This document shows, piece by piece, positions 1 to 11,787 of a stretch of DNA of 64,000 nucleotides. Source of the DNA: Antedon mediterranea (Eukaryota > Echinodermata > Crinoidea > Comatulida > Antedonidae); assembly GCF_964355755.1 (NCBI RefSeq), contig NC_092670.1, forward strand, positions 37,311,795 to 37,375,794, read 5' to 3'. The notes under the pieces were generated by a model. That model was not told where the DNA came from. It saw nothing but the letters and a program-made list of their open reading frames with translations, and did no database searches. The stretch's first letter is position 1. Each line of letters begins with the position of its first letter. A program made the translations under genes and the position numbers.

Positions 1-203
1 ATTTGGGGGTTTTTAAAAATATTCTTCGAAAATAACTGCTGAACCTCCTAAGGACGATCATAGCATACTGATCAAAAAGTTTAAAAACTCAACAGTCCAG
101 AGACCTATTACGTGGTTGTACTTTGAACTTGATACCATTAATTATATTGATTTGTGCAGCAAACCAAAATTAATTATATTTACCTTTCATCTTCTCTTTT
201 TAG

Positions 204-334
204 ATGCCTTGTACAATCTAACTGGGTCGTACGATACGGCCCTATATGCATATGGTGTACTCTACTTTGTATGTGGACTTTCGTTTGGTGTTACTGTTTT
301 GAAGTTGAGGAAAATGAAGCAAAGACAGAAATAA
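204..334 (+). CDS. Monocarboxylate-transporter-like protein, copy 0, last exon only (5' part outside window)
   Basis: Terminal exon of an SLC16-like major facilitator transporter whose other exons lie left of the window. It follows a pyrimidine-rich tract and AG acceptor ending at 203, enters in phase 1, and reads ALYNLTGSYDTALYAYGVLY, then a hydrophobic segment, then a basic tail ending KMKQRQK and a TAA stop at 332-334. The same exon, with the same acceptor and phase, closes the three complete copies downstream (5676, 11624, 16251), where the start reads NLYDLTGSYDTALY. In the SLC16 family this segment is the loop before the twelfth helix plus that helix (VDLTG is typical of the family). 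It is the most divergent of the four copies. The call rests on paralogy inside the window. Confidence 0.8.
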
Positions 335-1114
335 CGATTTTATATATTTTTAAAACTGAAAAGTTCTTTATTCTTTAAAAAAACAAGCACGAATGTGCGA
401 TACTCGGCGTACAGCAATAGAAGCTGTAATGACGCCATAAGACCGGATGTAACGTCACATACACATAAATAACCTCACTACCAAATACGGCTATATGGTA
501 CCAGCTTCGAGACGTCATATGGCTGCATCCGGTTTGAAATTAAAAAATCCGGCTCTATAGCTTTGAGGACGTCCCTGTAGTATATTCATGCCAAATCCCA
601 GCTCAATACTACAACGAATAAGGGAGGAGTAGTACTTTATAAATCGCACTTTTTACTCAATAGTGTCCAGATGGAGGAGGAGAAAAAGAGTCCTAGACTC
701 GGGTACCCCGAGTAAAAAAATGTATACTCAATAAAATACCAGAAATAGAAAGGTATGGAAAAATTACATACAAAGATTTGTTTTTGTGAAGAAATTGAAA
801 TTGTTAGTTTAGGATTAGGCCTATTCAAATTTACCCCTTCTTTTGCATGTAAAAGAATAGGAAATTACAAGTCGCGAAAAGGCTAGAAAATCGTACATAT
901 TGAAAACAAATATAAACAAATATGAGGTATGAGGGATGATTGAAATGTATGAAAAAGAGACATTTTCTGGATGGAGCACCACTTTAACCTATCCTAGAAA
1001 ATTCAATACTGTTGCTTTCAGATTTTTAAACAGCTCCCTCATGCGATGTATACAATCAGTGGCGCGTATCTACTTTCGACCACTGTTGTTGTGGGATGAT
1101 GAAAAAAACAGATA

Positions 1115-1190
1115 GTTACTGGTTGAACAAAATTCATTATGATGACGTAGTATGTATTTAGGCATGCGTAGAAGAAGTCCTGGGTTGGAG
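1115..1190 (+). promoter_or_regulatory. Conserved upstream block of transporter copy 1 (putative promoter/5'UTR)
   Basis: About 75 bp upstream of copy 1 is nearly the same as 7695-7768 upstream of copy 2. Both contain TTACTGGTTG, a TGATGACGTAGTAT stretch with a CRE/ATF-like TGACGT core, and GGCATGCGTA. Upstream of copy 3 I could not find it. Conservation may reflect recent duplication only; the regulatory role is inferred. Confidence 0.35.
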
Positions 1191-1257
1191 GTATACCACC
1201 TTGAACAATAGACAAAGCGACAATGTAAATTATGTAATACTGAAGCACGAATGATTC

Positions 1258-4200
1258 ATGAACACGATGTTTACAAATTCACATAGAGGTTTAGCTTTGG
1301 TTGTTGCTGGTTTCTCTCTAAATTTGTCAGTGCTAGGAATCACATTAAATTACAACATTCTCCATCTGAAGCTGCAGGAACAATTTAATGCAACGGCCAG
1401 TGAGACCGGTAAGTATGGTATGTTGTCTTGTCCAGGGAGGTAAAAATACATCCCTGATTGTCACATGTATGGCACGCCAGGACGGACATAAAAACTATGT
1501 CAAGTTGACCTCGCACTTGTTATGTTGATGCATACTGACAACCTGACCTGAACATTTGCTATGTTATGTTAAATATATTTGTTTCAAAAAAATAGTCGAA
1601 GTAGTAGGGATCCCCTGCCATGTGGTTGACATTACATGGTAAAACATGATCGCCTCGCTTGTTTGAGGGTTGATTGTGTCGGTATAATTAAGTCCTTTTA
1701 AAAGGGTGTCTCGAGGGAGGGTTCTATTCTATTGTATACAATGGCATCATGAAGTGAATGATGAAAGGTTATATTGCAACGAGGAATTTATTTAGGTGTT
1801 TTATATTATATTAATAATACTTTTTACAGGCTTAAATTACATTTGTACCAATAAATCAAGCAGTTTAATTTGAAAATTCTTTTCGGAAAAGCTGGCTAAT
1901 ATATCGTCACTTCCCCTACGGGGCGCCGTCCGACACACAAACCTATTCTGTCTTACAAAAACCAACATTAATTTTATCTTTTACAAACCATGGGTTTTGA
2001 AGGACAGAATATGTAGTGTGTCAGACGTCGCCCGGCATCCCCTTCTCCTCTTCTAAAAATCAGGGCCCCTCGTGTTTGACTGACTGTCATTGTATCCCTA
2101 CAAATCTGAATCGCAAATGGGGGATGTGGGAAGAGCAAAAGGTTCATTTTTTAGGCCTCTAGGCCTGACATTTTCAAAGTATAATTGCAATTTATGAAGA
2201 CCTGCAGCTCTAAGTGTTCTAGCTCAGCCTAACTTTAAGAGCTGGTCATGTAAACCTAATTTCGTTTCATATTTTAATGTACTGCAATTTCCGGGGACCC
2301 ATCAGCCCTATTTTTTTCAAAATAGCTAAGCCCCAAACATAATAGTTAATACGGCTGGTCTCGAAGACCGTCTCATATGTTGATTCATATTATATCCAAG
2401 TATAGGCCTATAATCCAATTTCCGGGGATCTAGCAACTATATTTTTCAAAATGTTCTTATGTCCATCCCAACCATGGTGGGCTGATTCTGTAGACTTATA
2501 ATATCGTTTCATATATCAATTTATAAGTGCAGCTTTATTTTTCAAAATTTTCTTACAGATCAGTCCCGCATTTACAATTTTCGCCAGACAGCAACCAGCC
2601 TACACCGTACCTATGTTTGCCTCTTTTCAACAAAAAGGGGCTGTGATCATAGCGAACAAAATAATTTGGCTGCTGGCTGCCGCACAAAAATATTACATGC
2701 ATTTTTTAGCCAAGCTATATATCTGTGTTATATTATGTGTACTGGGTAATAGGCCCGCATTATTAAGATGAATGTTTGTATTTGTAATAAACACAATCCA
2801 TGGCACATTCTACTTAGTAATATAACGATCGTCGGTGCAATTCGAACGCACCTGATAGTATGGCGCGCCAAGCTGGGCCTATATGATATACCCAAATACT
2901 ACGTCAGTACCTGAAAAATCAATAATTAGTGATGACGTGCTTGTCTTGCCTCACTACTATTTAAAAACAAATTTTGCAGGTATAGTTGGTGGAGTTGCTG
3001 TTGGACTTTGGAGTATTGCCTCCCCACTCTCAACGTTCCTCTGCCAAGTGTGTAGCCCCCGACTTGTCGTTATCGCCGGAGTCGTTATGTGCGGTTCAAG
3101 TCTCGTCGTATCCACTCTTTTATCACAGTTTAGCTATTTGATTTTCTCTTACGGAGTATTGTTTGGCGTAGGATCAAGCTTTGTACACATTGCTCCACTC
3201 TATCTACTGGTCTTCTACTTCTCTGGAAAGCGTTACAACCGAGCATGCGTTGCTATTCTCGTGGGAATAGGAGCAGGTAAGTAATTCAATGTAGTTTTAT
3301 TTGGAGTTGTATTATTTTCGTCAAGACGCAACCATGTGCTGGAATGGCCTGGATGTAGGCTATCAGTAACACGATCATCATTATTTATAATCCCGCTGCA
3401 CACATTCCGGCAGTGGCAGCACGTCGACCAAGATAAACAGTACTGTCCAGGCTAGTCTGGGTTCCAAACGGAGTTTTGACTTGATATATTAGTAAAAAGA
3501 TAAATATTTGGCACATATGGCGTTTCATACGTATACTACTTGTAAACGCCTTGTATTTTCAGACAAAATTCGGTCCGGCCCTAATCAATATTTCAGAGCT
3601 TGTGTTACCGATGTTTTTTCGTGTTCGTCTATTTTGACATTTCATGTATACAAGTAGGCCTACATGTATCTAACGATTTAATTACTTTTATCAGGTGTTG
3701 CTATAACTTCGCCTTTACTGGAAAGATGCTTTTCGGTTTACGGATTTTTCTACACTTTACGAATGTACGGTGCATGTACAATATGCATCGGATTGACGGC
3801 GTCATTAGCAATGGGAAAGCCAAGATTGACACGAACTAAGACTTGCAAGTACGGCCCAATCGGAAACGCAAAAAACGACCACGTTAATGATTTAAGTTTA
3901 AAGTTAATAAACCATTCAGTATCAGCAGAGTTAAGAGAAAAACAAGATAGTAACGATTTCAAAGATGAGAGAACAGAGACCAATAGGCCTAAAGATAAAG
4001 AATTACCATTCTGCGAAGAGAAAACTAGCAAAAAAATCTTGTTACAGGAATTAGAGATGGAAAAGCCAATATTGAAACAAAATTGCAACGGTTCAATATC
4101 AAACACCAAAGATCACCAGGAGATAACTAATGAAATTAAACATTCAGTGCCGATAGAGTTAAAAGCAAAACAAGAAAATAATGATTTTAATGATGAAAAT

Positions 4201-4752
4201 ATAATTAAAGATATAGAATTCAGGGAAGACAAGATTAGCAAAATAATCTTGTTAAAGGCTATGTTAAAGAGTTCTAATTTTTGGATATGTCAACCGATGT
4301 TTTTTCTTTATTCAATTGGAATCACATTCAGCTTTGTGAGTGCGGTAAGATAGGCTTATTACATAATTATATATATATAATATATGAATGAAGGGCTAGT
4401 GTTGCCCGAAAGCTCTGCTAACTTTTCTGGCTGTTTTACTTCTCGTTTTGATTTAGCTTTTCGCTTTTATTTTGTATCTTCATTGAGATCCAGCCACTGA
4501 TACCCACAGCATTGTCATTTTTTTCAGTAATTTGCCTTTGGATTTTTATATATATATATGTACCATGAAAGCCCCAGTGGTCTAATGGTTAGGACAACTG
4601 CATATCAAGCAGGCGGTCCGAGTTCGAGTCTCGATTGGGGCGACTTTTTTCTCATTGTCACAGATTTCCTCATCTTTATCGTTTCAAATTAATTAATTCA
4701 ATTTTCAGTATATCACCGGGCGGTTTAAAATTACTGTTCTTTGCCTGATTTG

Positions 4753-4786
<34 letters not shown>

Positions 4787-5797
4787 CAGCGAATACAGCA
4801 GTATACAATAATTACTTCAAATATGTGTACTATCTAGTGGGCATTATACAGCATACATGGAGATTGCCAATTATGTCAAAGGTTGATTTGTAACCTTATT
4901 TATAATCTAAATGACAGTGTTTTGAATTTTGTTGATTGTTCTTACAGGCGAACTTTATGGATGAGAAGGGTATATCGTCAGAAGAAATTGCGCGTACATT
5001 GAGTTTCATGGGATTTGGTAGTCTGATTACGCGCGTAGGTTTCGTTGTCATCGCAAGTTGTCTGCCCGTTTCGATAAAATTCATTATTTCGATTTCGAAT
5101 CTTCTTCTCTGTGTCATTTTAATTGTGCTGACCTTTGACATTTCCAACTCATTTGTTATTCTGTTATTTATAGGTAAGTTTTATAAAGATACGTTGCTGC
5201 TAGTCTTGTTTTCCACTATAACCAGAACGCGCGTCAGCTCACTCATCTGTGACAATTACAGTTGATGGCGATGTGTGAAATTTTGTCAAATATATCATTT
5301 CAGGTCTCAGTATACCGAGGGCTCTGTGCATGGTACTTCCGCTGCCCGTTTGCGTAGAGTTATTTGGGAAACGTATATCAACGGAGGCTGTGTCGGTTGC
5401 TTACTGTTTCTTTGGTATTGGATCATTAGTTAGCCAAGCTGTAACAGGTGAATATAGTAGACATTTTAAATAAAAATAAAACAAAAGTAGACCTACAGTA
5501 TATAACAATATTGATAATTAACACTCTATATCTGATTCCATTTCCCATAGATAGATTGTTTAAAGATAGTAGGCCTACCCGATTGTAAATGAATCCTGAC
5601 TCAAACCCAGCACATTAGTGAACCACTTGATGTTTTCTAAATGATTCATGAAATTAATTCTCTTTCTCATTTTAGATAATTTGTACGATCTAACTGGATC
5701 GTACGATACGGCGCTATACACGTGCAGTGGGCTCTTCATTGTGTGTACAATTTCGTTTGGTGTTGTTATTTTGAAATCGAGGCAAAAACAAAACTAA
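1258..5797 (+). CDS. Monocarboxylate-transporter-like (SLC16/MFS) protein, copy 1, six exons, intact
   Basis: Exons 1258-1408, 2980-3276, 3695-4344, 4948-5173, 5304-5447 and 5676-5797 join in frame (junction phases 1,1,0,1,1) to 529 residues with GT-AG introns. Probable role: proton-linked or facilitated transport of a small carboxylate or related solute across a membrane; the substrate cannot be read from sequence. Exon 1 has helix 1 and LQEQFNATASETG, which matches the SLC16 segment after helix 1. Exon 2 has helices 2-4 with the family-like YFSGKRYNRACVAI. Exon 3 has GVAITSPLLERCF, helices 5-6, a long charged cytoplasmic loop (about residues 190-345, with an internal duplication) and helix 7. 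Exons 4-6 have helices 8-12, ending in NLYDLTGSYDTALY. The usual SLC16 DGGWGW-type motif before helix 1 is absent. Start: the ATG at 1258; the ATG at 1267 (MFTNSHRG) is the alternative and corresponds to the start of copy 2. Confidence 0.85.
4365..4790. repeat. Insertion in intron 3 of transporter copy 1, bounded by (TA)n runs
   Basis: Intron 3 of copy 1 is 603 nt, but only about 225-229 nt in copies 2 and 3, which lack this stretch. The extra DNA lies between TA-dinucleotide runs (about 4367-4385 and 4754-4782). It includes GAAGGGCTAGTGTTGCCCGA near 4389, a motif I associate with the 3' parts of some retroelements, and a tRNA-like sequence. It was probably inserted after the array duplicated. 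Confidence 0.5.
4571..4642 (+). tRNA. tRNA-like sequence with anticodon ATC (probable tRNA pseudogene or SINE head)
   Basis: It folds as a cloverleaf. The acceptor GCCCCAG pairs with TTGGGGC; the D stem is GTCT/GGAC with an eight-base loop; the anticodon stem is ACTGC/GCAGG with one mismatch and the loop ATATCAA; the T arm is CCGAG-TTCGAGT-CTCGA with one end mismatch. Pol III A-box (TGGTCTAATGG) and B-box (GTTCGAGTC) motifs are present and resemble tRNA-Glu. The loop implies anticodon AUC (Asp codon GAU), unusual because tRNA-Asp normally has GUC. It lies inside an insertion in one transporter intron. A functional tRNA cannot be excluded. Confidence 0.45.
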
Positions 5798-7694
5798 GGA
5801 TAACGATACTAAAAGTCTTCAGCACCAGCAGTGGACAATCCGTCGTCTCCTCTACACCAAACCAATACACACACCGTTACCGAACTGCTGCAGCACCAAT
5901 TAGTTACGTCATTTTTCAGAAGAACACAAAGATAGACAACATAATTATGGTTCAGTAAACTCTGACAGAGAGAAACTCTAACAGTTTGGTAAAGTTTATT
6001 AGGTTAGTCTAGTTTACTAGGTTAGTCTAGTTTACTAGGTTAGACTAGTTTACTAGGTTAGGCTAGTTTACTAGTGTAGACTAAGCACACTAATTGTTTA
6101 GTCTACACAATGATATTGAGCAAACTTTGAGTAGACTAGGCTTTTAGAAAACGTGTTTTTAAACTGATCTCCACTACACTAGTAAACTTTTAAAAAACTT
6201 GGGTGTTTGCTCGAGTTGGCCAGTCTTGACGTACGTGCCAAATTTAAACTATATATTTTACTCCTGTTTGAAGGACCATGGAGGGAAAATGGGTTTTTTT
6301 CTCCGTGGAAGGGACTTACCTTATCTTCTGTGTTACTAAAGTCTTCTGCAAGATCACATGATCACTGAACACGCTGCTGAATAGCCTCATATTCTTTCAC
6401 TTGTCGGAACTGATTGTGTGGACTGTTTGTGCTTTTGACAATACAATACAAGGGATAATAATAGATTTTATTATTTTAAAGCAAGGATATATAAATACAA
6501 AACTACCTCATAGACAATTTACCTACGTTTAGATATAAATAAAAAACAGAATTTTATACTTTTTTAAGCTTAATATATTTCAACAGACATGTTTGTAGCC
6601 ATAGTTACAATTGACTAGACTAGAAGAGCTTGACTGAAAGTCCCACGAGTCGCAATTGGCCAATCACACAAGTGGTGGCAGTTCGGACGATCCATCGCGT
6701 CGCATTGGGTAAAATGACATGCGTACCAGCCGTCTCCTGATGTTGCAAACTCAGTGAACGAGCCGCTGCTGGACTCACGAGCCGCTGCTGGACTCATGAG
6801 CCGCTGTTGGACTCACGAGCCGCTGCTTGACTCACGAGCTGCTGCTTTGACTTACGAGCCGCTGCTGGACTCAAGAACCGCTGCTGGACTCACTTGCCGC
6901 TGCTGGGCTCACGAGCCGCTGCTGGACTCACGAGCCGCTGCTTGACTCACGAGCCGTATATATTAAACCAGTGTATTTGCTAACAACTGTATTGTAAAGA
7001 CAATGACAACTTCTTTTATTTTCTTTGTGCGATGAAATGATTTTTTTTTTTAATGGTAAAATTGTTAATCATTGTGCTATAAAAGAAAGAACCCCATTAT
7101 AAACATTAAATCACTGATGATGATGCAGTCATTTTCCTGTTTAAATTGATTGAGAAGACTTGATTGATTGTATCCATTTGGCATTCTATACGAAATTTTT
7201 AAATAAATCTGGTCACTCTTATAATTCAGTCATGTACCTGGTATACAGGCCATATATGTCGTATTGTAAACGTTTCAGAAAAAATGCGAAGATGAGCCTC
7301 AAACATAACTTACTATAGCTTTTAGACGGACATAAGCATGATAGAGTCAATATATACCGAAGTAGCTAAAATATAGCAATAATCACAGTATATGTTTTAA
7401 ATACAGGTACTATTAACCTGTCCTATATTATTTATGAACCTATTTTCGATTCGAATTCTTGTTTTATGAATTATTTATTTTGACGTGGTGGTTGAAGAGG
7501 AACACAAGAAAAATGGAGTTGGTACTACGCTCTGCATTCAGCAGAAATATACGAAAATCGGACTAATATACGGTAAGAGGTGTCTGGTTTGATTAATGAT
7601 TTCCTTTCAAGGCCTGCAGAAAATAGAGAAAGTGTTTTTGCTTTAGTTTTATCGGGTTCAGATATTTCTGTAAACAAACAGCTCCCTCATGCGA
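5798..7694. other. Intergenic between transporter copies 1 and 2
   Basis: No gene seen. At 5990-6080 a roughly 20-bp unit (TAGGTTAGTCTAGTTTAC) is repeated about four times; weaker traces follow copies 2 and 3 at the same relative place (11940-11975, 16550-16575), so it was probably part of the duplicated segment. AATAAA at 6538-6543 is a possible polyadenylation signal, but far from the stop. A 19-bp minisatellite lies at 6757-6956. Confidence 0.6.
6757..6956. repeat. 19-bp GC-rich minisatellite
   Basis: About ten imperfect copies of GAGCCGCTGCTGGACTCAC. The period is not a multiple of three, so the reading frame cycles through all three frames with each unit. GC-rich against the AT-rich surroundings. 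Confidence 0.85.
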
Positions 7695-7768
7695 TGTTAC
7701 TGGTTGGACAAAGTCCATTATGATGACGTAGTATATTTAGGCATGCGTAAAAGTCCTGGATTGGATGT
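7695..7768 (+). promoter_or_regulatory. Conserved upstream block of transporter copy 2
   Basis: Partner of the block at 1115-1190, with the same TTACTGGTTG, TGATGACGTAGTAT and GGCATGCGTA elements, ending about 45 bp before the copy 2 start codon. Promoter or 5'UTR role is inferred from position and conservation. Confidence 0.35.
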
Positions 7769-7810
7769 AGGAGTATGGAGAATGTTCCTTGAACATTTAG
7801 ACAAGTGACA

Positions 7811-10800
7811 ATGTTTACACATTCAAATAGAGGTTTAGCTTTGGTTGTTGCTGGGTTCTCTCTAAATTTGTCGGTGCTAGGAATCACATTAAATTACAAC
7901 ATTCTCCATCTGAAGCTGCAAGAACAATTTAATGCAACGGCCAGTGAGACCGGTAAGTACACAGTACTGTAGTAACTTTATCGTATGTTTGTACAGTGTT
8001 CGCATATATTGATTGACACAACGATCGTGTTATACTTAAAACCTGACCTTGGACATTAATTTTTTGTTTTTTTTGTTGTTGTTGAGATCAGGTCATCGTG
8101 TCCTGGAGGCCCCATTGTTATTCTAGTCCACATCATTCACAAAGTGATAAATAATTCATCTTAAATATATATTTTTTCTAAAATATAGTAGAAGTAGAAA
8201 TCCTTGGCCTGGGGTTGACATTACATTGTGTGTTAAAACATGATCTCCTTTACTTGTTTGTTCACGATTTATAATTTGTTCTCTTAAAAAATCCTTTTAA
8301 AAAAAGGGTGTCTCAGGAAGAGAGGGGTTATATTTTTTCATAGGCTTAAATTACTTTTGCATTGAACAACACTTGTACAAACAAACCAAAGGCCTAATTT
8401 GAAAATTCTTTTCGGAAAGCTGGCTAATCTATCGTCACTTCCCCTACGGGGCCCCGTCTGACACATACTATTCTGTCATACAAGGCAACATTATTTTATC
8501 TTTTACAAACAAAGCCATTTTTTTAGTAGACAGAATATGTAGTGTAGTAGTTTGACTGACTGTCAATTGTATCTCTACGTAATCTGAATACCAAAAAATT
8601 GGGTTGGTGGGGGGGGGGGGGGTGCGCGAACGGTGGAGTTGTGGCTTGGTGGTTATGATGCTTGGCTACCACTCCAAGGGTCCAAGTTTCAAGTTTCAAA
8701 GGTTCAAATCCCGTCACATGTCAGGATTTTTTCTAAGGACAAAATTATAATCCATTCCCAAAGACGTGTAATAAGACTTTGTTTAGGCCTATGTAGAGCA
8801 TATTGTGTATATGTTTGTCTTGTGAACCTGTATTTGAACTCTATTTTTCACATTTTCTTAGGTCCATCCCAACCATGGTAGGGCTGGTCATCCCTGGAGA
8901 CATATTTGGTTTCATATTTCGAGAGTAACTATAATAAGTCCGCGGGTAGACTTTTCGTTTATACATCAATGTATAAGTGCAATATCCGGAGACCTAGCAG
9001 CTCTATTTTACAAAATGTTCTTACAGATCAGAAGATCAGTCCTACACCCCACCCCCCGGCAGCAAAGCTAGATCTGTGTTATATGTGTTAATAGGCCCGC
9101 ATTATTAAAATGAATGTTTGTAATATTTGTACGAAATTCGAACGCACATGATAGTATTATGGCGCGGCAAGCTGGGCGCGCCATATGATATGCCTAAATA
9201 ACTAGTACAGTACCTGGAAAATCAATAATTAACGAGTGATGACGTGCTTGACAATATTTTGCAGGTATCGTTGGTGGAGTTGCTGTTGGACTTTTCAATA
9301 TTGCCTCCCCACTTACAACGTTTCTCTGTCAAGCGTGTAGCCCCCGACATGTCGTCATCGTCGGAGCCATAATGTGCGGTTCAAGTCTCGTCGTATCCAC
9401 TTTTTTATCACAGTTTAGCCATTTGATTTTCTCTTACGGAGTATTGTTTGGCGTAGGATCAAGCTTTGTACACATTCCTCCACTCTATCTACTGGTCTTC
9501 TACTTCTCTGGCAAGCGTTACAACCGAGCATGCGTTGCTATTCTCACGGGAATAGGAGCAGGTAAGTAATAGCATGTAGTTTCATTTTAAGTTTGTATTA
9601 TGTTTGTCAAGACGCAACCATAAAATGTGTAGCTCGATCAGGCAGTGGTAGCGCGTCGAACAAGATAAAAAGTACTGCCCGCCCATGCTAGTCTGGGTTC
9701 CAGAAGGAGTTTTGACTTAATATATTAGTAAAATTTTAGAAATATAAATACTTCGGCACATATGCCGTTTCATACATATACTACTTGAACTAGTAAACTC
9801 CTTGTATTTTCAGACAAATATCGAAACGTCGAATGGTGGACTAACTAAAAAAAAAAACAATACAGACTTGGGGCAAGTCTATGCCCAGACCTAGCCTATA
9901 ATCAATATTTCAGAGCGTGTTTTTTTCGTGTTCGTCTATTTTGACATTTAACTGTATGTATCTAACGATTTGATTCCTTTTAACTTTTATCAGGTGTTGC
10001 TATAACTTCGCCTTTACTGGAAAAATGCTTTTCGGTTTACGGATTTTTCTACACTTTACGAATGTACGGTGCATGCACAATATGCATCGGATTGACGGCG
10101 TCATTAGCAATGGGAAAGCCAAGATTGACAAAAACTAAGACTTGTAAGTACGGTCCAATCGCAAACTCCAAAAACGACCAGGTTAATGATTTAAGGTTAA
10201 ATTTAATAAACCATCCAGTATCAGCAGAGTTGAAAGCAAAACAAAGAAGTAACGACTTCAAAGGTGAGAAAACAGAGACTAAAGATAAAGAATTACCATT
10301 CTGCAAGGAGAAAATTTGCAAAATAATCTTGTTACAGGAATTAGAGATAGAAGAGGCAACATTGAAAAAAAATTGCAATGGTTCAATATCAAACACCAAA
10401 TACGACAAGGAGATAACTAATGAAATGAAACATTCAGTGCCGATAGAGTTAAAAGCAAAACAAGAAAATAATGATTTCAATGATGAAAACAAAATTAAAG
10501 AATTAATATTAAGCGAAGAAAAGATTAGCAAAATAATCTTGTTAAAGGCTATGTTACAGAGTTCTAATTTTTGGATATGTCAACCGATGTTTTTTCTTTT
10601 TTCAATTGGAATCACATTCACCTTTGTGAGTGCGGTAAGTAGGCTTATTACATAATTATAGGCTATAGATATTTACAGCGAATACAAACAGTACTTCAAA
10701 ATAAAACCTTACTTAACATGGTGTACTAGGCTATCTACAATGTAGCCTACAGCAAACATTGAGTTGATCTGTAGCCTATGCTTAGGCCTATTTCAAATAA

Positions 10801-11787
10801 ACAATTGTGGGATAAATCTAAATGAAACAGTGTTTTGGGTTTTTGTTTTGTTCTTACAGGCGAACTTTATGGATGAGAAAAGTATGTCGTCAGAAGAAAT
10901 TGCACGCACATTGAGTTTCATGGGAATTGGTAGTCTGATTACGCGAGTAGTTTTCGTAGTCATCGCAAGTTGTCTGCCAGTTTCGGTCACATTCATTATT
11001 TCGATTTCGAATCTTCTTCTCTGTGTTCTTTCAATTTTGCTGACCTTTGACATTTCGAACACGTGCGTGACTGTGTTATTTATAGGTAAGTTTTATCAGG
11101 GAAGAGTGTTCACTCTTACGTTCTAACCAAAAACGTAATGTTTGAGCGTCGTCAAGCATTCGCCGTCCGCGCGTCAGCTCACTCATCTGTGACAACAGTT
11201 GATGGCGATGTGTAACATAATTATTGTCAAATATATCATTTCAGGTCTCAGTATACCGAGGGCGCTGTGCCTGGTACTTTCGCTGCCCGTTTGCGTAGAG
11301 TTGTTTGGGAAACGTATATCGACGGAGGCTATGTCGGTTGCTTACTGTTTCTTTGGTATGGGATCATTAGTTAGCCAAGCTGTAACAGGTGAGTAGTAGA
11401 CGTTTTGTTTTTATCTTCCCATTTAAAATTTACGCAAATAAGCGCAATACAAATAATAATAACACTGTATATCTTGATTCCATTTCGGTCATAGATAGAA
11501 TATTTGTTTAAGATAGTAGACCTACCCGAGTGTAAATAAATCCTGACTCAAACCCAGCACATAAATAAATGATTTGGGGTTTTCAAAATTATTCGTACAA
11601 TTCTTCTCTTTTTCTCATTTTAGATAATTTGTACGATCTAACTGGATCGTACGATACGGCGTTATACACGTGCAGTGTTCTTTTCTTTGTGTGTACACTT
11701 TCATTTGGTGTTGTTATTTTGAAATCAAGCCGAAAACAAAACAAAGAATACAAATCATGTTATTCTAAATATCTTCAGCACCAGTAG
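7811..11787 (+). CDS. Monocarboxylate-transporter-like (SLC16/MFS) protein, copy 2, six exons, intact
   Basis: Exons 7811-7952, 9265-9561, 9994-10634, 10860-11085, 11245-11388 and 11624-11787 join in frame to 537 residues, with the same intron positions and phases as copy 1. The start is MFTHSNRGL: the two codons that would place a Met three residues earlier in copies 1 and 3 are not conserved here, so the second Met of the array is the shared start. All twelve predicted helices, the LQEQFNATASETG segment, the KRYNRACVAI motif and the NLYDLTGSYDTALY terminal motif are present. The loop between helices 6 and 7 keeps the internal duplication. The C-terminal tail is longer than in copy 1 (RKQNKEYKSCYSKYLQHQ) because copy 1 has an earlier stop. 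No frame lesion seen. Confidence 0.85.
8633..8725 (+). repeat. tRNA-derived SINE-like element, family S1 (plus copy, in transporter copy 2 intron 1)
   Basis: It begins GTGGAGTTGTGGCTTGG and has an A-box-like TGGCTTGGTGG, a stem CTTGG/CCAAG around CTACCACT (ACC in the anticodon position, with one extra loop base), and a B-box-like GGTTCAAATCC. A close copy lies in antisense at 48271-48348. A G-run (8609-8622) precedes it. Confidence 0.65.
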
